Below, piece by piece: positions 36,847 to 47,710 of a DNA stretch of 64,000 nt (its first letter is position 1; each line of letters starts with the position of its first letter). The DNA comes from an uncultured Oscillospiraceae bacterium (GTDB lineage Bacteria; Bacillota; Clostridia; Oscillospirales; Acutalibacteraceae): assembly GCA_900548305.1 (NCBI GenBank), contig URJZ01000002.1, forward strand, positions 1-64,000, given 5' to 3'. Below the pieces are notes generated by a model. The model was given only the letters and a program-made list of their open reading frames with translations, was not told the DNA's origin and did no database searches. Position numbers and translations under genes: made by a program.

Positions 36847-37395
36847 ATGTCTCGAATTGGAAGAAAACCGATAAATATTCCCGCTGGCGTTGATGTAACC
36901 ATTAACGGCAACGTAGTTACAGTAAAAGGTGCAAAGGCAACTTTATCCCAAGAGATTCATCCAAACATCACAGTAACAAAAGAAGACAATGTGATTCTTG
37001 TTACTCGTCCGAATGATGACAAGGAGAATCGTTCTCTACATGGTCTAAGCCGCACATTAATCCACAACATGGTTGTTGGTGTAACAGAGGGCTACAAAAA
37101 AGAGCTTGATGTTAACGGCGTTGGTTACCGTGTAGCAAAACAAGGCAAAGACTTGGTTATGAACCTTGGTTTCTCTCACCAAGTAATTATGCCTGAGATT
37201 GATGGCATCACAATTGAATGCCCATCTCCAAACAAAATTATTGTTTCCGGTCCAGACAAGCAAAAGGTTGGTCAGTTTGCTGCTGAGATTCGTGAGAAAC
37301 GTCTACCTGAACCATATAAAGGCAAGGGTATTAAATATGTTGACGAAGTAATCCGCCGCAAAGAAGGTAAAGCTGGTAAGGGTTCTAAGAAGTAA
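36847..37395 (+). CDS. rplF: 50S ribosomal protein L6
   Basis: 182 residues, two similar alpha/beta domains. Typical [16 protein letters not shown] start and [17 protein letters not shown] near the end. Confidence 0.98.
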   Translation: MSRIGRKPINIPAGVDVTINGNVVTVKGAKATLSQEIHPNITVTKEDNVILVTRPNDDKENRSLHGLSRTLIHNMVVGVTEGYKKELDVNGVGYRVAKQGKDLVMNLGFSHQVIMPEIDGITIECPSPNKIIVSGPDKQKVGQFAAEIREKRLPEPYKGKGIKYVDEVIRRKEGKAGKGSKK

Positions 37396-37408
37396 GGAGT
37401 GAAACATT

Positions 37409-37768
37409 ATGGTGAATAAAGCTGATAAAAATACAGCTCGTCTAAAGCGTCACAAAAGAGTGCGCGGTAAGATTTCAGGCACAACTGAGTGCCCACGCCT
37501 AAATGTATTCCGCTCCACCAAAAACATCTATGCTCAGATTATTGATGATGTTAAAGGGGTTACTCTTGTAGCAGCTTCTACTCTGGACAAAGAGTTTACT
37601 GGTAATGGCGGAAACAAAGAGGCAGCACGTGAAGTTGGCAAAATGATTGCAAAACGTGCTAAAGATAAAGGTATCACAGAGGTCGTTTTTGACCGCGGTG
37701 GTTATATTTTCCACGGCCGTGTCAAAGAGCTGGCCGAAGGCGCCCGTGAGGGTGGCCTCAACTTCTAA
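37409..37768 (+). CDS. rplR: 50S ribosomal protein L18
   Basis: 119 residues; 5S rRNA binding with L5. [15 protein letters not shown] start and [27 protein letters not shown] end are typical. The start may be the GTG or an ATG at the same site region; ATG at 37409 kept, with AAGGAG upstream. Confidence 0.97.
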   Translation: MVNKADKNTARLKRHKRVRGKISGTTECPRLNVFRSTKNIYAQIIDDVKGVTLVAASTLDKEFTGNGGNKEAAREVGKMIAKRAKDKGITEVVFDRGGYIFHGRVKELAEGAREGGLNF

Positions 37769-37785
37769 GAAGGAGGAAATTACTT

Positions 37786-38283
37786 TTGGCTAGAATTGAC
37801 GCATCAACATTAGATTTAAAAGAACACGTAGTTGCTATTAACCGTGTTTCTAAAACTGTAAAAGGTGGCCGTATCTTCAAATTTGCTGCTCTTGTAGTAG
37901 TAGGTGACGGTAACGGCATTGTAGGTTTTGGTATTGGTAAATCAGGTGAAGTTCCTGATTCTATCCGTAAAGGCATTGAAGATGCTAAGAAAAACCTAAT
38001 GAGAGTTTCCATGCGTGGCACAACAATTCCTCATGAGGTAATTGGTGCTTACGATGCAGGTCGTGTTTTGATGAAACCAGCTGCTCCTGGTACTGGTGTT
38101 ATCGCTGGTGGACCTGTGCGTGCGGTTGTTGAAGCAGCAGGCATTAAAGATATTAGAACAAAGGCTTTGCGTTCTAATAATCCTTGCAACGTAGTTAGAG
38201 CAACTATCCAAGGTTTGGCTCAATTGCGTACTGCTGAAGAAGTTGCTGCAACTCGCGGCAAATCCGTAAAAGAAATTTTATAA
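37786..38283 (+). CDS. rpsE: 30S ribosomal protein S5, TTG start
   Basis: 165 residues; decoding fidelity. Conserved [19 protein letters not shown] and the [18 protein letters not shown] loop. The TTG is preceded by AAGGAGGA with proper spacing, and no other start fits. Confidence 0.97.
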   Translation: MARIDASTLDLKEHVVAINRVSKTVKGGRIFKFAALVVVGDGNGIVGFGIGKSGEVPDSIRKGIEDAKKNLMRVSMRGTTIPHEVIGAYDAGRVLMKPAAPGTGVIAGGPVRAVVEAAGIKDIRTKALRSNNPCNVVRATIQGLAQLRTAEEVAATRGKSVKEIL

Positions 38284-38298
38284 TAGGGGGTAGCAATT

Positions 38299-38478
38299 AT
38301 GGCACAGCTAAAAATTAAGCTGGTTAAAAGCCTTATCGGCAGTAAAAAGAACCAAATTGCGACTGCCCAGGCTTTAGGCTTGAAAAGAATCGGTGATTGT
38401 ACAACACAACCCGATAATCCACAAACTAAAGGCAAGGTGGCTAAAATCATCCACCTCATCGACGTAACAGAAGCGTAA
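38299..38478 (+). CDS. rpmD: 50S ribosomal protein L30
   Basis: A 59-residue gene between rpsE and rplO, as expected for the spc operon. The start LKIKLVKSLIGSKKNQ and LGLKRIGD are typical of bacterial L30. ATG at 38299 preceded by AGGGGG; stop TAA at 38476-38478. Confidence 0.97.
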   Translation: MAQLKIKLVKSLIGSKKNQIATAQALGLKRIGDCTTQPDNPQTKGKVAKIIHLIDVTEA

Positions 38479-38496
38479 GAAGGAGGTGCTTTATAA

Positions 38497-38937
38497 ATGA
38501 AATTGCACGATTTATCTGCGGTACCAGGCTCTACTAAAGTGTCTAAAAGAGTTGGTAGAGGTCATGGCTCCGGTCAAGGTAAAACTGCTGGTAAAGGCCA
38601 CAAAGGTCAAAAAGCAAGATCAGGCGCAAGTATTCGCCCAGGTTTTGAAGGCGGCCAAATGCCTTTGCAAAGACGTGTACCTAAAAGAGGTTTCAACAAC
38701 ATCTTCGCGAAAGAAATTATCGCTATCAATGTAGGTTCTTTGGAATCCTTTGAAAATGGTGCTGTTGTAGATACACAAGCTTTAATCGATGCAGGTCTTA
38801 TCAACAAATGTTGTGACGGCATCAAAATCCTAGGAAACGGTAAACTAACAAAGAGCTTAACTGTGAAAGTTGGTGCTTATTCCGAAGGAGCAAAGCAAAA
38901 GATTGAATCTGCAGGTGGGAAGGCAGAGGTGATCTGA
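38497..38937 (+). CDS. rplO: 50S ribosomal protein L15
   Basis: 146 residues with the glycine-rich N-terminal tail ([20 protein letters not shown]) and [18 protein letters not shown]. Followed by secY after one base. Confidence 0.98.
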   Translation: MKLHDLSAVPGSTKVSKRVGRGHGSGQGKTAGKGHKGQKARSGASIRPGFEGGQMPLQRRVPKRGFNNIFAKEIIAINVGSLESFENGAVVDTQALIDAGLINKCCDGIKILGNGKLTKSLTVKVGAYSEGAKQKIESAGGKAEVI

Positions 38938-38938
38938 A

Positions 38939-40273
38939 TTGTTTAAAACAATACGGAATGCCTGGGCTTTGCCTGACTTAAGAAAAAAACTACTGTTTAC
39001 ACTGCTTATTATTGTAATTTTTAGAATTGGTTCAGTAATTCCTGTCCCCTTTTTAAATGCAGATGCATTAAGAGGCTTAATGGACACAGTTGCAGGAAGT
39101 GGTTCTGCACTGGGATATCTTGATATGCTGTCCGGTGGTGCCTTTGCAAGTGCTACATTATTTGCAATGTCAATTACCCCGTACATCAATGCATCCATTA
39201 TTATGCAGTTGTTAACAGTTGCTATTCCGCCTTTGGAGCGTTTATCCAGAGATGGTGAACTGGGACGTAAGAAAATTACAGCGATTACCCGCTACTTAAC
39301 AGTAGGCCTTGGTTTATTGCAAGGTACAGGTTACTATTTCTACTTAAGAGCAAGTAACTTTGAGGGTACAAATGTTGTAAAGTACACAGAAGGCGGCGCA
39401 CAAGTTTTTGCAGCAATCGTAATTATCCTGACATTTACCGCAGGAACTGCGTTGCTGATGTGGCTTGGCGAACAAATTAATAAACGTGGTGTTGGCAATG
39501 GTATTTCTATTATCCTGTTTGCAGGTATCGTAGCAAATATGCCAACCCTGTTTACTCACCTGGTAAACTACTTTATTGATGCATGTAAATACCCGGGTGC
39601 AAGCTGGAGATATTTCATCTTGGCACCAATATTCCTACTGATTTTCTTAGGATTGCTATGGGTGATTTCTTTCATGAACGACGCAGAGCGCAGAATTCCA
39701 ATTCAATACGCAAAACGTGTAGTTGGAAGAAAAATGTATCAAGGCCAAAGTACACATATTCCAATCAAAGTTGGTGTTTCCGGTGTTATGCCGGTTATCT
39801 TTGCCAGTTCCATTTTATCAATTCCGAGTACGATCCAAATTTTCTTGGGAGACTCTGTAAAAACTGGATTCTGGAAAGGTTTCTTTGATGCCTTTACCAC
39901 AGGCGGTTGGATTTACTGTATTATCTTTGCAATTTTGATTATCTTGTTTGCGTTTTTCTACGTAACCATTCAATATAATCCAGTTGAAATAGCCAACAAC
40001 TTGCGTCAGAATAACGGCTCTGTTCCGGGTATTCGTCCTGGTAAGCCAACCTCTGACTATATTGCAAAAATACTTTCTAAGATTACCCTTATCGGTGCAT
40101 TGTTCCTGGCAGTAATCGCTTTGGTACCAATGATTTACACATCTGCTTCCGGCATGCACGAACTGACAATGGGTGGTACATCTATTATTATCTTAGTTGG
40201 TGTTGCCTTAGAAACCATCAAACAGATGGAATCTCAAATGCAAATGCGTAACTATAAAGGTTTCTTAGATTAA
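38939..40273 (+). CDS. secY: Protein translocase subunit SecY, TTG start
   Basis: Pore subunit of the Sec translocon, 444 residues with ten transmembrane segments. RIGSVIPVPFLN, the SGGAFASATLFAMSITPYINASI region (plug and TM2) and VERRIPIQYA-like NDAERRIPIQYAKR are typical. The TTG follows GAGGTGATC within the rplO end. Membrane protein in the ribosomal operon, as in most Firmicutes. Confidence 0.97.
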   Translation: MFKTIRNAWALPDLRKKLLFTLLIIVIFRIGSVIPVPFLNADALRGLMDTVAGSGSALGYLDMLSGGAFASATLFAMSITPYINASIIMQLLTVAIPPLERLSRDGELGRKKITAITRYLTVGLGLLQGTGYYFYLRASNFEGTNVVKYTEGGAQVFAAIVIILTFTAGTALLMWLGEQINKRGVGNGISIILFAGIVANMPTLFTHLVNYFIDACKYPGASWRYFILAPIFLLIFLGLLWVISFMNDAERRIPIQYAKRVVGRKMYQGQSTHIPIKVGVSGVMPVIFASSILSIPSTIQIFLGDSVKTGFWKGFFDAFTTGGWIYCIIFAILIILFAFFYVTIQYNPVEIANNLRQNNGSVPGIRPGKPTSDYIAKILSKITLIGALFLAVIALVPMIYTSASGMHELTMGGTSIIILVGVALETIKQMESQMQMRNYKGFLD

Positions 40274-40301
40274 TGCTTTCGGCGGATAGGAGTCAAAAGA
40301 T

Positions 40302-40934
40302 ATGAATATCATTCTTCTTGGCGCACCGGGCGCCGGAAAAGGAACGCAAGCGGCAATTATTTGTGAACGCTTGAATATTCCGACAATTTCAACGGGTAAT
40401 ATTATCCGTGCAGCGCTGAAAAGCGGTACTGAAATGGGACTAAAAGCAAAGTCTTACATGGACCAAGGTAAATTAGTACCAGACGAAGTAGTTATTGGCA
40501 TTATCAAAGAGCGTTTAGCTGAAGATGATTGTCAAAATGGCTTTGTATTGGACGGTTTTCCACGTACCATTCCTCAGGCCGAGGCTCTGGATAACATGGG
40601 CATACAAATTGACAAGGTCATTGATATTGATGTATCTGATGAAGAAATTGTAAGCCGTTTGTCCGGACGCCGTGTTTGTGAAAGTTGCAGCGATACTTAC
40701 CATATGGTGCATAATCCACCCAAAGTAGAGGGTAAGTGTGATAAGTGTAACGGCACCCTTGTTCAGCGTAAAGATGATCATCCTGAAACGGTAAAAGATC
40801 GCTTGCACGTATACCACGAACAAACAGAACCGTTAAAAGGCTATTATGAAAAACAAGGTAAATTGTTTGAAGTAAAAGGGGAAGGGGATATTAACGAGAT
40901 TACTCGTCTTACCCTTGCCGCAATTGAGGCGTAA
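40302..40934 (+). CDS. adk: Adenylate kinase, zinc-binding LID type
   Basis: 210 residues; AMP + ATP = 2 ADP. P-loop [11 protein letters not shown] at the N-terminus, [13 protein letters not shown] in the core, and a LID with four cysteines ([16 protein letters not shown]) that likely holds zinc, common in Gram-positives. Next to secY and map as usual. Confidence 0.97.
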   Translation: MNIILLGAPGAGKGTQAAIICERLNIPTISTGNIIRAALKSGTEMGLKAKSYMDQGKLVPDEVVIGIIKERLAEDDCQNGFVLDGFPRTIPQAEALDNMGIQIDKVIDIDVSDEEIVSRLSGRRVCESCSDTYHMVHNPPKVEGKCDKCNGTLVQRKDDHPETVKDRLHVYHEQTEPLKGYYEKQGKLFEVKGEGDINEITRLTLAAIEA

Positions 40935-40936
40935 CT

Positions 40937-41689
40937 ATGGTTGTGTTAAAAACAAGCCGCGAACTCAAAGCAATGCGAGATGCGGGCAGGATTTCATCAC
41001 GGGCTTTAAAATTAGCTGGTGAAGCGGTTGAACCGGGTGTAAGCACTTTGGAAATTGACCGTATTGTTCGTAAGTATATAGAAGAACAAGGTGCAACACC
41101 TTCTTTCTTAAACTATGGGGGATTCCCAGCAAGCGCTTGTATTTCAGTGAATGATGTGGTCATCCACGGCATACCTCGTAAGAACCAAATATTAAAGCAA
41201 GGCGACATTGTAAGCATTGACGTTGGTGCTTTTTATGAAGGATTCCACGGCGACAACGCATGGACTTTTCCGTGCGGAGAAGTTAGTAAGGAAGCGCAGG
41301 CTCTTATGAATACAACTCGCGAAAGTTTGTTTGAAGGAATCAACGCCGCAAGGCCAGGAAACAGACTAGGCGATATTGGAAGCGCGGTCCAAAGGTATGT
41401 CGAGGCGCGCGGCTACTCGGTGGTACGCGATTTTGTCGGCCACGGAGTAGGTGCGGAGCTGCATGAAGATCCGAGCGTACCAAATTACGGCACACCGGGA
41501 AGAGGTGTGCGTCTGTTACCAGGAATGACAATTGCAATTGAGCCAATGGTAAATGCAGGAGTACACACTGTTGAGGTACTGTCTGACAAATGGACTACTG
41601 TTACAACAGACGGAAAACTATCTGCACACTTTGAACATACAATTGCAATTACACCGGACGGTCCTGTAATTCTTACATTGCCGGATTAA
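40937..41689 (+). CDS. map: Methionine aminopeptidase, type I
   Basis: 250 residues, pita-bread metallopeptidase removing N-terminal methionine. Metal ligands lie in SIDVGAFYEGFHGDNAWTF, GHGVGAELHEDP, IEPMV and the C-terminal FEHT. Starts 2 bases after the adk stop. Confidence 0.97.
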   Translation: MVVLKTSRELKAMRDAGRISSRALKLAGEAVEPGVSTLEIDRIVRKYIEEQGATPSFLNYGGFPASACISVNDVVIHGIPRKNQILKQGDIVSIDVGAFYEGFHGDNAWTFPCGEVSKEAQALMNTTRESLFEGINAARPGNRLGDIGSAVQRYVEARGYSVVRDFVGHGVGAELHEDPSVPNYGTPGRGVRLLPGMTIAIEPMVNAGVHTVEVLSDKWTTVTTDGKLSAHFEHTIAITPDGPVILTLPD

Positions 41690-41699
41690 GGTGAACAAA

Positions 41700-41942
41700 A
41701 TGGAATTTGTAAAAGGACTTGTTGTACGGTCTAAAGCAGGGCATGACAAAGGCAGCTTTTATGTTGTATTAGATTTAGAAACGGATGCAGCAGTTGTCTG
41801 TGATGGTAATCGCCGCGCTCTTGCTAACCCAAAGAGAAAGAAGTTTATACATCTTTCTCCGACAAACACGGTAATTCCGAATCATTTAATGAAAACCAAT
41901 CGAGAAATCTATGAACATTTACAGCCGTTTCGCTGCAAATAG
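41700..41942 (+). CDS. KOW-domain RNA-binding protein (L14e/L6e-like)
   Basis: 80 residues. The N-terminal KOW-like fold (FVKGLVVRSKAGHDKGSFYVV) resembles archaeal and eukaryotic L14e. Small genes like this are common between map and infA in Firmicutes, but the exact role in translation is not established to my knowledge. The ATG at 41700 is preferred over the GTG at 41691 because AAGGTG then lies in position. Confidence 0.85.
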   Translation: MEFVKGLVVRSKAGHDKGSFYVVLDLETDAAVVCDGNRRALANPKRKKFIHLSPTNTVIPNHLMKTNREIYEHLQPFRCK

Positions 41943-41969
41943 GTTTTCCGTTTTAGGAGGTTATTCTTT

Positions 41970-42188
41970 ATGTCAAAACAGGACGTAATTGAGATTGAGG
42001 GTACGGTAACGGAAGCTCTGCCAAATGCAATGTTTAATGTAGAGCTACCAAATGGCCATACAATACTAGCTCATATTTCAGGTAAATTGCGTATGAACTT
42101 TATCCGTATTTTGCCTGGTGATAAGGTAACAGTTGAAATGTCACCTTATGATTTAACAAGAGGACGTATTACATGGCGTTCAAAGTAA
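41970..42188 (+). CDS. infA: Translation initiation factor IF-1
   Basis: 72 residues, S1/OB fold. Typical [21 protein letters not shown] start and the end [18 protein letters not shown] upstream. Confidence 0.98.
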   Translation: MSKQDVIEIEGTVTEALPNAMFNVELPNGHTILAHISGKLRMNFIRILPGDKVTVEMSPYDLTRGRITWRSK

Positions 42189-42225
42189 ACGAAACGACGA
42201 CTTCACTAATAAGGAGGGCGCACAA

Positions 42226-42339
42226 ATGAAAGTCAGACCTTCTGTCAAGAAAATTTGTGAAAAATGCAAAGTGATTAAGCGTAAGGGTAGAATCATGGTT
42301 ATTTGTGAAAACCCTAAGCACAAGCAGCGCCAGGGCTGA
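42226..42339 (+). CDS. rpmJ: 50S ribosomal protein L36
   Basis: 37-residue zinc protein: [20 protein letters not shown], then the [11 protein letters not shown] end. The C...C...C...H pattern fits the zinc-containing form. ATG at 42226 preceded by AAGGAGGG. Confidence 0.98.
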   Translation: MKVRPSVKKICEKCKVIKRKGRIMVICENPKHKQRQG

Positions 42340-42375
42340 TGGCGCAAACCTATTTAACATGGAGGTGCAACCAGT

Positions 42376-42744
42376 ATGGCGCGTATAGCAGGTATTGATT
42401 TACCAAGAGATAAGCGTATCGAAATTGGTCTTACTTATATCTATGGTATTGGCCGCAAAACAGCTTCCGATATTTTGGCAGCAACAGGCATTGACCCAGA
42501 TTTAAGAGTTAGAGATTTAACAGAGGACGATGCGTCTAAACTAAGAGAATATATTGAGCATCATTACCGCGTAGAGGGCGACCTAAGACGTGATGTTGCT
42601 TTCGATATTAAAAGATTAATTGAAATTCAATGTTACCGCGGAATTCGCCACCGCAAAGGATTACCGGTAAGGGGTCAACGTTCAAAAACAAATGCACGTA
42701 CCCGTAAAGGACCTAAAAAGACAATGGCTAATAAAAAGAAATAA
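42376..42744 (+). CDS. rpsM: 30S ribosomal protein S13
   Basis: 122 residues; head protein touching the P-site tRNA through its basic tail. [20 protein letters not shown] start; [18 protein letters not shown] is conserved. Confidence 0.98.
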   Translation: MARIAGIDLPRDKRIEIGLTYIYGIGRKTASDILAATGIDPDLRVRDLTEDDASKLREYIEHHYRVEGDLRRDVAFDIKRLIEIQCYRGIRHRKGLPVRGQRSKTNARTRKGPKKTMANKKK

Positions 42745-42769
42745 GCGTAGTTAGGAGGGATTTATTAAG

Positions 42770-43177
42770 ATGGCAGCACAAAAAGGCGGTAAGAAAACTA
42801 CCGCAGTTCGCAGACGCCGCGAGCGCAAAAATATTGAGCGCGGAGCTGCTCATATCCAGTCCACCTTTAATAATACAATTGTTACCATTACAGACGTTCA
42901 AGGCAATGCAATTTCTTGGGCCAGCTCTGGTGAACTAGGATTTAGAGGTTCCAGAAAGTCCACCCCTTTTGCCGCACAAACCGCAGCAGAAACAGCTGCA
43001 AAAGCAGCTATTGAACACGGCATGAAAACCGTTGAAGTTTTTGTTAAGGGCCCTGGTGCTGGTCGTGAAGCTGCAATTCGTGCATTGCAAGGTGCAGGTT
43101 TAGAAGTTAGCATGATTAAAGATGTTACACCTATTCCACATAACGGATGCCGTCCTCCAAAGAGAAGACGTGTATAG
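42770..43177 (+). CDS. rpsK: 30S ribosomal protein S11
   Basis: 135 residues; platform protein. [16 protein letters not shown], the conserved [13 protein letters not shown] and the end [12 protein letters not shown] are typical. Confidence 0.98.
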   Translation: MAAQKGGKKTTAVRRRRERKNIERGAAHIQSTFNNTIVTITDVQGNAISWASSGELGFRGSRKSTPFAAQTAAETAAKAAIEHGMKTVEVFVKGPGAGREAAIRALQGAGLEVSMIKDVTPIPHNGCRPPKRRRV

Positions 43178-43215
43178 TTTATTGTAATTAACAATTACCG
43201 AAGGAGGATACTCGA

Positions 43216-43809
43216 ATGGCTAAAAATACTCAGCCAATTCTGAAGAGATGTAAAACACTCGGAATTGATCCGACTGTTGTAGGCGTAAGCCAAAAATCTA
43301 TCAGAAACCCAAAACCAGGCAGAAGAAAACAAAGCGAGTATGGATTGCAACTAAATGAAAAGCAAAAAGCAAAATTCATTTATGGTGTACTTGAAAAGCA
43401 ATTCAGAAAGTACTATGTTATGGCTACAAAACAAAACGGTGTTACCGGTGAAATTTTGCTATCTATTTTGGAAAGCAGATTGGACAACGTTGTTTATAGA
43501 CTAGGCTTTGCAAACACAAGACGTGAGGCAAGACAAATGGTTAGCCATGGTCACATTACTGTTGACGGTAAAAAAGTTGATATTGCTTCTTACTTGGTAA
43601 GCCCAGGTGAAGTTATCTCAATCAGAGAAAAAAGCCGCAACTCTGTACGTATTAAAGAAGTTTTAGAGCAAAATGCTCAAACTCCTATCGCTAAGTGGCT
43701 TGAACTAGATAGAAACACACTACAAGGTAAAGTAGTTGCTCTAGCTAGCAGAGAAGATATCGACTATGATATCAATGAAACACTTATCGTTGAGTTGTAC
43801 TCCAAATAA
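43216..43809 (+). CDS. rpsD: 30S ribosomal protein S4
   Basis: 197 residues; initiates 16S assembly and represses the alpha operon in E. coli. The S4 RNA-binding domain is seen in LESRLDNVVYRLGFANTRREARQMVSHGHITV (in part). The N-terminus lacks the CxxC zinc motif of some S4 proteins. Confidence 0.97.
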   Translation: MAKNTQPILKRCKTLGIDPTVVGVSQKSIRNPKPGRRKQSEYGLQLNEKQKAKFIYGVLEKQFRKYYVMATKQNGVTGEILLSILESRLDNVVYRLGFANTRREARQMVSHGHITVDGKKVDIASYLVSPGEVISIREKSRNSVRIKEVLEQNAQTPIAKWLELDRNTLQGKVVALASREDIDYDINETLIVELYSK

Positions 43810-43879
43810 TGCCATTGTAGGCATAATGTACATCGTGGTAATTTTTATGTTGCCTAAATGTGTGAAGGAGGTTTGCTAA

Positions 43880-44836
43880 ATGATTGAGATTGAAAAGCCA
43901 AAGATTGAAACTGAAATTCTATCTGAGGATGGAACTCACGGCAAATTTGTTGTAGAACCATTGGAGCGTGGATTCGGTACTACTCTGGGCAACAGCCTAA
44001 GGCGTGTGCTGCTTTCATCTCTACCGGGGGTTGCAGCAACATCTATTAAAATTGATGGTGTTGTTCACGAGTTTTCTACCGTACCGGGTGTAAAAGAAGA
44101 TGTTACGGAAATTGTCCTCAACATTAAAGGCTTGATTGCCAATTTACATTGTGACGGTCCGAAAACTGTGGAAATTTCCGCAGAGGGTCCATGTAATGTT
44201 ACAGCCGGCTCTATCAATTGCGATAGTGAGGTTGAAATTTTAAATCCTGACATGCACATCGCTACATTAAGCGACGGAGCAAAATTGTCAATGGAAATCA
44301 CCTTAGACCGTGGTCGTGGATATATTTCCGCAGACCGCAATAAGGCCAAGATGGTTACCAACGTAATTGGTGAGCTTCCTATTGATTCCATTTACACTCC
44401 TGTTTTAAAAGTGAACTACAATGTTGAGCCTACACGTGTAGGTCAAAGTATCGACTTCGATAAATTGAATCTAGAAGTGTGGACAAACGGCATTATTAGT
44501 GCACAAGAGGCTGTTTCTTTAGCTGCGAAAATCTTGACGGAACACTTAAATCTGTTTGTTGACTTGTCCGATGCAGGCAGCAATACCGAGATTATGGTTG
44601 AAAAAGATGATAAAGGCAAAGAAAAAGTGCTTGAAATGACAATTGAAGAGTTGGATTTATCCGTACGTTCTTTCAACTGTCTAAAACGTGCAGGAATTAA
44701 TACAGTTGAGGATTTAATCAATAAATCTGAAGAAGAGATGATGAAAGTTCGCAACTTGGGACGTAAGTCTTTAGAAGAAGTTATTTGGAAGATGAACTCT
44801 CTCGGCTTTAATCTTCATAAAGATGATGATAACTAA
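43880..44836 (+). CDS. rpoA: DNA-directed RNA polymerase subunit alpha
   Basis: 318 residues. The N-terminal assembly domain has [23 protein letters not shown]; after a linker, the C-terminal domain (from ~residue 255) has [20 protein letters not shown] and [11 protein letters not shown], which contact UP elements and activators. Confidence 0.98.
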   Translation: MIEIEKPKIETEILSEDGTHGKFVVEPLERGFGTTLGNSLRRVLLSSLPGVAATSIKIDGVVHEFSTVPGVKEDVTEIVLNIKGLIANLHCDGPKTVEISAEGPCNVTAGSINCDSEVEILNPDMHIATLSDGAKLSMEITLDRGRGYISADRNKAKMVTNVIGELPIDSIYTPVLKVNYNVEPTRVGQSIDFDKLNLEVWTNGIISAQEAVSLAAKILTEHLNLFVDLSDAGSNTEIMVEKDDKGKEKVLEMTIEELDLSVRSFNCLKRAGINTVEDLINKSEEEMMKVRNLGRKSLEEVIWKMNSLGFNLHKDDDN

Positions 44837-44874
44837 ATCTTCGTTTTAACCTAAGGTAAAGGAGTGATTATTCG

Positions 44875-45216
44875 ATGCCAGGAACAAGAAAGCTCGGAAG
44901 AGCTACTAGTCATAGAACCGCAATGCTTCGTGGATTGGTAACATTTTTGTTGGAGAACGGTAAAATTGAAACAACTGTTACCCGTGCAAAAGAAGTACGT
45001 GCACTGACAGAGAAGATGATTACAATCGCTAAGGAAGATTCTCTTCACAATAAGCGTTTGGTAATGGCTTTTGTTACAAAAGAAGACGTTACTCATAAGC
45101 TATTTACAGAGATTGCTCCTAAATATGCAGACCGTAATGGTGGTTACACACGTATTACAAAGCTAGGTCCAAGACGTGGCGATGCTGCAGAGATGGCAAT
45201 TATCGAACTAATCTAA
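44875..45216 (+). CDS. rplQ: 50S ribosomal protein L17
   Basis: 113 residues, last gene of the superoperon. [21 protein letters not shown] start and [19 protein letters not shown] end are typical. Followed directly by a terminator. Confidence 0.98.
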   Translation: MPGTRKLGRATSHRTAMLRGLVTFLLENGKIETTVTRAKEVRALTEKMITIAKEDSLHNKRLVMAFVTKEDVTHKLFTEIAPKYADRNGGYTRITKLGPRRGDAAEMAIIELI

Positions 45217-45229
45217 AATAATGGCATAT

Positions 45230-45265
45230 AAGGGTATCAATGTTTTAAACATTGATACCCTTTTT
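45230..45265 (+). terminator. Terminator of the ribosomal superoperon
   Basis: AAGGGTATCAATGTTT / AAACATTGATACCCTTTTTC, a near-perfect long stem with a very small loop and a T-run. Confidence 0.94.
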
Positions 45266-45320
45266 CTTTTGGCTATACACCTCTCGTTCTTAAAGAAGTG
45301 TTGTTAAGAGTAATTTAGAT

Positions 45321-45354
45321 AAAAAAGCAGCCTGTAAAATCAGGCTGCTTTTTT
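45321..45354. terminator. Bidirectional terminator after serA
   Basis: AAAAAAGCAGCCTG / CAGGCTGCTTTTTT, perfect 14-bp stem with A- and T-runs. It ends serA (minus) and backs up the ribosomal operon terminator. Confidence 0.92.
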
Positions 45355-45368
45355 ATCTGTATAGAGTT

Positions 45369-46532
45369 TTAAATTACGCGAACAAAGATAATACCGTCAT
45401 TATCATTAATTGCTTTTACTGTATCATCATTCACATTTCCTGTTACATCTAAAATAGTGTAAGCATACTCTTTTTTAGATTTGCTTTGCATATTTTCGAT
45501 ATTTACACCGATATTTGCCAGTACACCGGTTAGACTACTAATCATATTAGGAATATTTTGGTGAATAATACAAACTCGTTTTGCACCGTTTTCTCTTGGC
45601 ATAGAAACATTAGGTAGATTTACAGAGTTTTTGATGTTACCATTCTCTAAATAATCTTTAATTTCATCTGCTGCCATACATGCACAGTTGTCTTCAGACT
45701 CAGGAGTGGAAGCACCAAGATGAGGAATTGCCAATACATTTTCTACACCCAGCAACGCATCATTTGGGAAGTCTGTTGCATATGCTGCAATTTTACCGTC
45801 AGATAGAGCTTTGAGTAAATCTGTATTATTTACCAAATCACCGCGTGCAAAGTTTAAAATGCGAACGTGCTCTTTCATTTGTGCAATGGTGGAAGCGTTA
45901 ATCATTTCTTTTGTATCAGGTGTTAGTGGTACATGTAAAGAAATGTAATCGCAGTTTGCATAAATTTCTTCTAAAGTAAGTGCACGCTGTGTATTGCTGG
46001 ATAAGCCCCATGCGCCTTCAACAGATAAAAATGGGTCATATCCCATTACTTTCATGCCCAAAGCTTCTGCAGCATTTGCAACCAGAATACCAATGGCTCC
46101 AAGACCAACAACACCTAATGTTTTACCTGCAATTTCAGGACCTACGAAAGATGATTTTCCTTTTTCAACAAGTTTACCTACTTCATCGCCTTTTCCTTTT
46201 AAAGTACCTGCCCATTCAATGCCTGGTACAATTTTACGGGAAGTTAATAACAAAGCAGCAATTACAAGTTCTTTTACAGCGTTTGCATTGGCGCCAGGGG
46301 TATTAAATACTACAATACCTTCTTGCACACATCTTTCAACAGGGATATTATTGGTGCCTGCACCTGCACGTGCAATTGCAAGCAGATTTTTATTAAATTC
46401 CATATCGTGCATTGCGGCGGAACGAACTAAAATTGCGTCAGGATTTTCTACATCTTCTCCTACCTGATAGTTTTCTCCCAAACGGCTTGTGCCCAAAGGA
46501 GAAATTTTATTTAAACATTTTACTTGGTACAT
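45369..46532 (-). CDS. serA: D-3-phosphoglycerate dehydrogenase with ACT domain
   Basis: First step of serine synthesis. 387 residues, the short form: substrate and NAD-binding domains (VVGLGAIGILVANAAEALGM, catalytic HLGASTPESEDN) followed by a C-terminal ACT domain (from about residue 315, RVCIIHQNIPNMISSLTG), which suggests serine feedback. The ATG at 46532 has AAGGTG just upstream; the GTG at 46541 is rejected because it overlaps that site. 21 bases downstream of serC. Confidence 0.95.
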   Translation of the reverse strand: MYQVKCLNKISPLGTSRLGENYQVGEDVENPDAILVRSAAMHDMEFNKNLLAIARAGAGTNNIPVERCVQEGIVVFNTPGANANAVKELVIAALLLTSRKIVPGIEWAGTLKGKGDEVGKLVEKGKSSFVGPEIAGKTLGVVGLGAIGILVANAAEALGMKVMGYDPFLSVEGAWGLSSNTQRALTLEEIYANCDYISLHVPLTPDTKEMINASTIAQMKEHVRILNFARGDLVNNTDLLKALSDGKIAAYATDFPNDALLGVENVLAIPHLGASTPESEDNCACMAADEIKDYLENGNIKNSVNLPNVSMPRENGAKRVCIIHQNIPNMISSLTGVLANIGVNIENMQSKSKKEYAYTILDVTGNVNDDTVKAINDNDGIIFVRVI

Positions 46533-46553
46533 GTGTGTCACCTTATTTCTTCA

Positions 46554-47639
46554 TTATTTATTGTTTTCTTCAAACTCTTTCATGAAAGCAACTAGTTTTT
46601 CAACACCTTCAATTGGCATTGCGTTATAAATGGAAGCGCGCATACCGCCAACAGAACGGTGACCTTTAATGTTTACAAAGTCATGCTCGGCTGCTTCTTT
46701 AATGAATTTAGCGTCTAATTCATCGTTGCCTGTAACAAAAGGAACATTCATTAAAGAACGATATTCTGGAACAACAGTGCCTTTAAACAATTGAGATTGG
46801 TCTAAGAAATCATAAAGGATTTTAGCTTTTTTCTCATTTAGTTCCTTCATTTTAGCCAAGCCGCCAATATCATTTTTTATCCACTCTAATACCAACATGC
46901 ACATATAAATGGAATAGCAAGGAGGTGTATTATACAAAGAGTCATTTTCTGCATGGGTTTTATATGTAAACATAGTTGGAGTTTTATCCATTGGTTCGCC
47001 GATTAAATCTTCACGAACAATTACAACCGTTAAGCCGGCAGGACCCATATTTTTTTGTGCGCCTGCATACAGCAAACCAAATTTACTTACATCAATTGGC
47101 TCACTCAAAATGCAGGAAGAGATATCTGCTACCAAAGGAACATCGCCTGTTTCAGGTAGTTTGGTATATTTGGTTCCGTAAATGGTATTGTTGTAGCAAA
47201 TATGGAAATAGTCTGCATCTTTTGAGAAAGTAGAGGGATCTAAATCTGGAATATAGGAGAAAGTTTTGTCTTTGGAGGAAGCAACAATATTTGCTTCGCC
47301 ATAACGAGCTGCCTCTTTTTGTGCTTTTGTTGCCCATTGACCTGTAATGACAAAGTCAGCTTTGCCGTTTTTTGTCATTAAGTTCATAGGAATCATTGCG
47401 AATTGAGAAGATGCGCCGCCTTGTAAAAACAGAACTTTATAGTTATCAGGAATTTCCATTAATTCTCTGAGCAAAGCTTCGGTGTTTTTAATAATTGCAT
47501 CAAAAGTTTTAGAACGGTGGGACATCTCCATAACAGACTGACCGCTGCCTTGGTAGTCTAGCATTTCGTCAGCTGCACGACGAAGTACAGCTTCAGGTAG
47601 TACAGATGGACCTGCGGAAAAGTTGTAAACGCGTTTCAT
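46554..47639 (-). CDS. serC: Phosphoserine aminotransferase
   Basis: PLP enzyme converting 3-phosphohydroxypyruvate to phosphoserine. The 361 residues start VYNFSAGPSVLPEAVLRRA, contain QGGASSQFAMIPMN and the PLP lysine in YAGAQKNMGPAGL. First gene of the serC-serA operon, with GGAGG upstream. No phosphoserine phosphatase gene is in view. Confidence 0.96.
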   Translation of the reverse strand: MKRVYNFSAGPSVLPEAVLRRAADEMLDYQGSGQSVMEMSHRSKTFDAIIKNTEALLRELMEIPDNYKVLFLQGGASSQFAMIPMNLMTKNGKADFVITGQWATKAQKEAARYGEANIVASSKDKTFSYIPDLDPSTFSKDADYFHICYNNTIYGTKYTKLPETGDVPLVADISSCILSEPIDVSKFGLLYAGAQKNMGPAGLTVVIVREDLIGEPMDKTPTMFTYKTHAENDSLYNTPPCYSIYMCMLVLEWIKNDIGGLAKMKELNEKKAKILYDFLDQSQLFKGTVVPEYRSLMNVPFVTGNDELDAKFIKEAAEHDFVNIKGHRSVGGMRASIYNAMPIEGVEKLVAFMKEFEENNK

Positions 47640-47710
47640 AAATTTACCTCCAAAAGTGCATTATGTCCAATGCATAGGAAAGCCCTTGGACAAAATGATA
47701 AGATAAAATA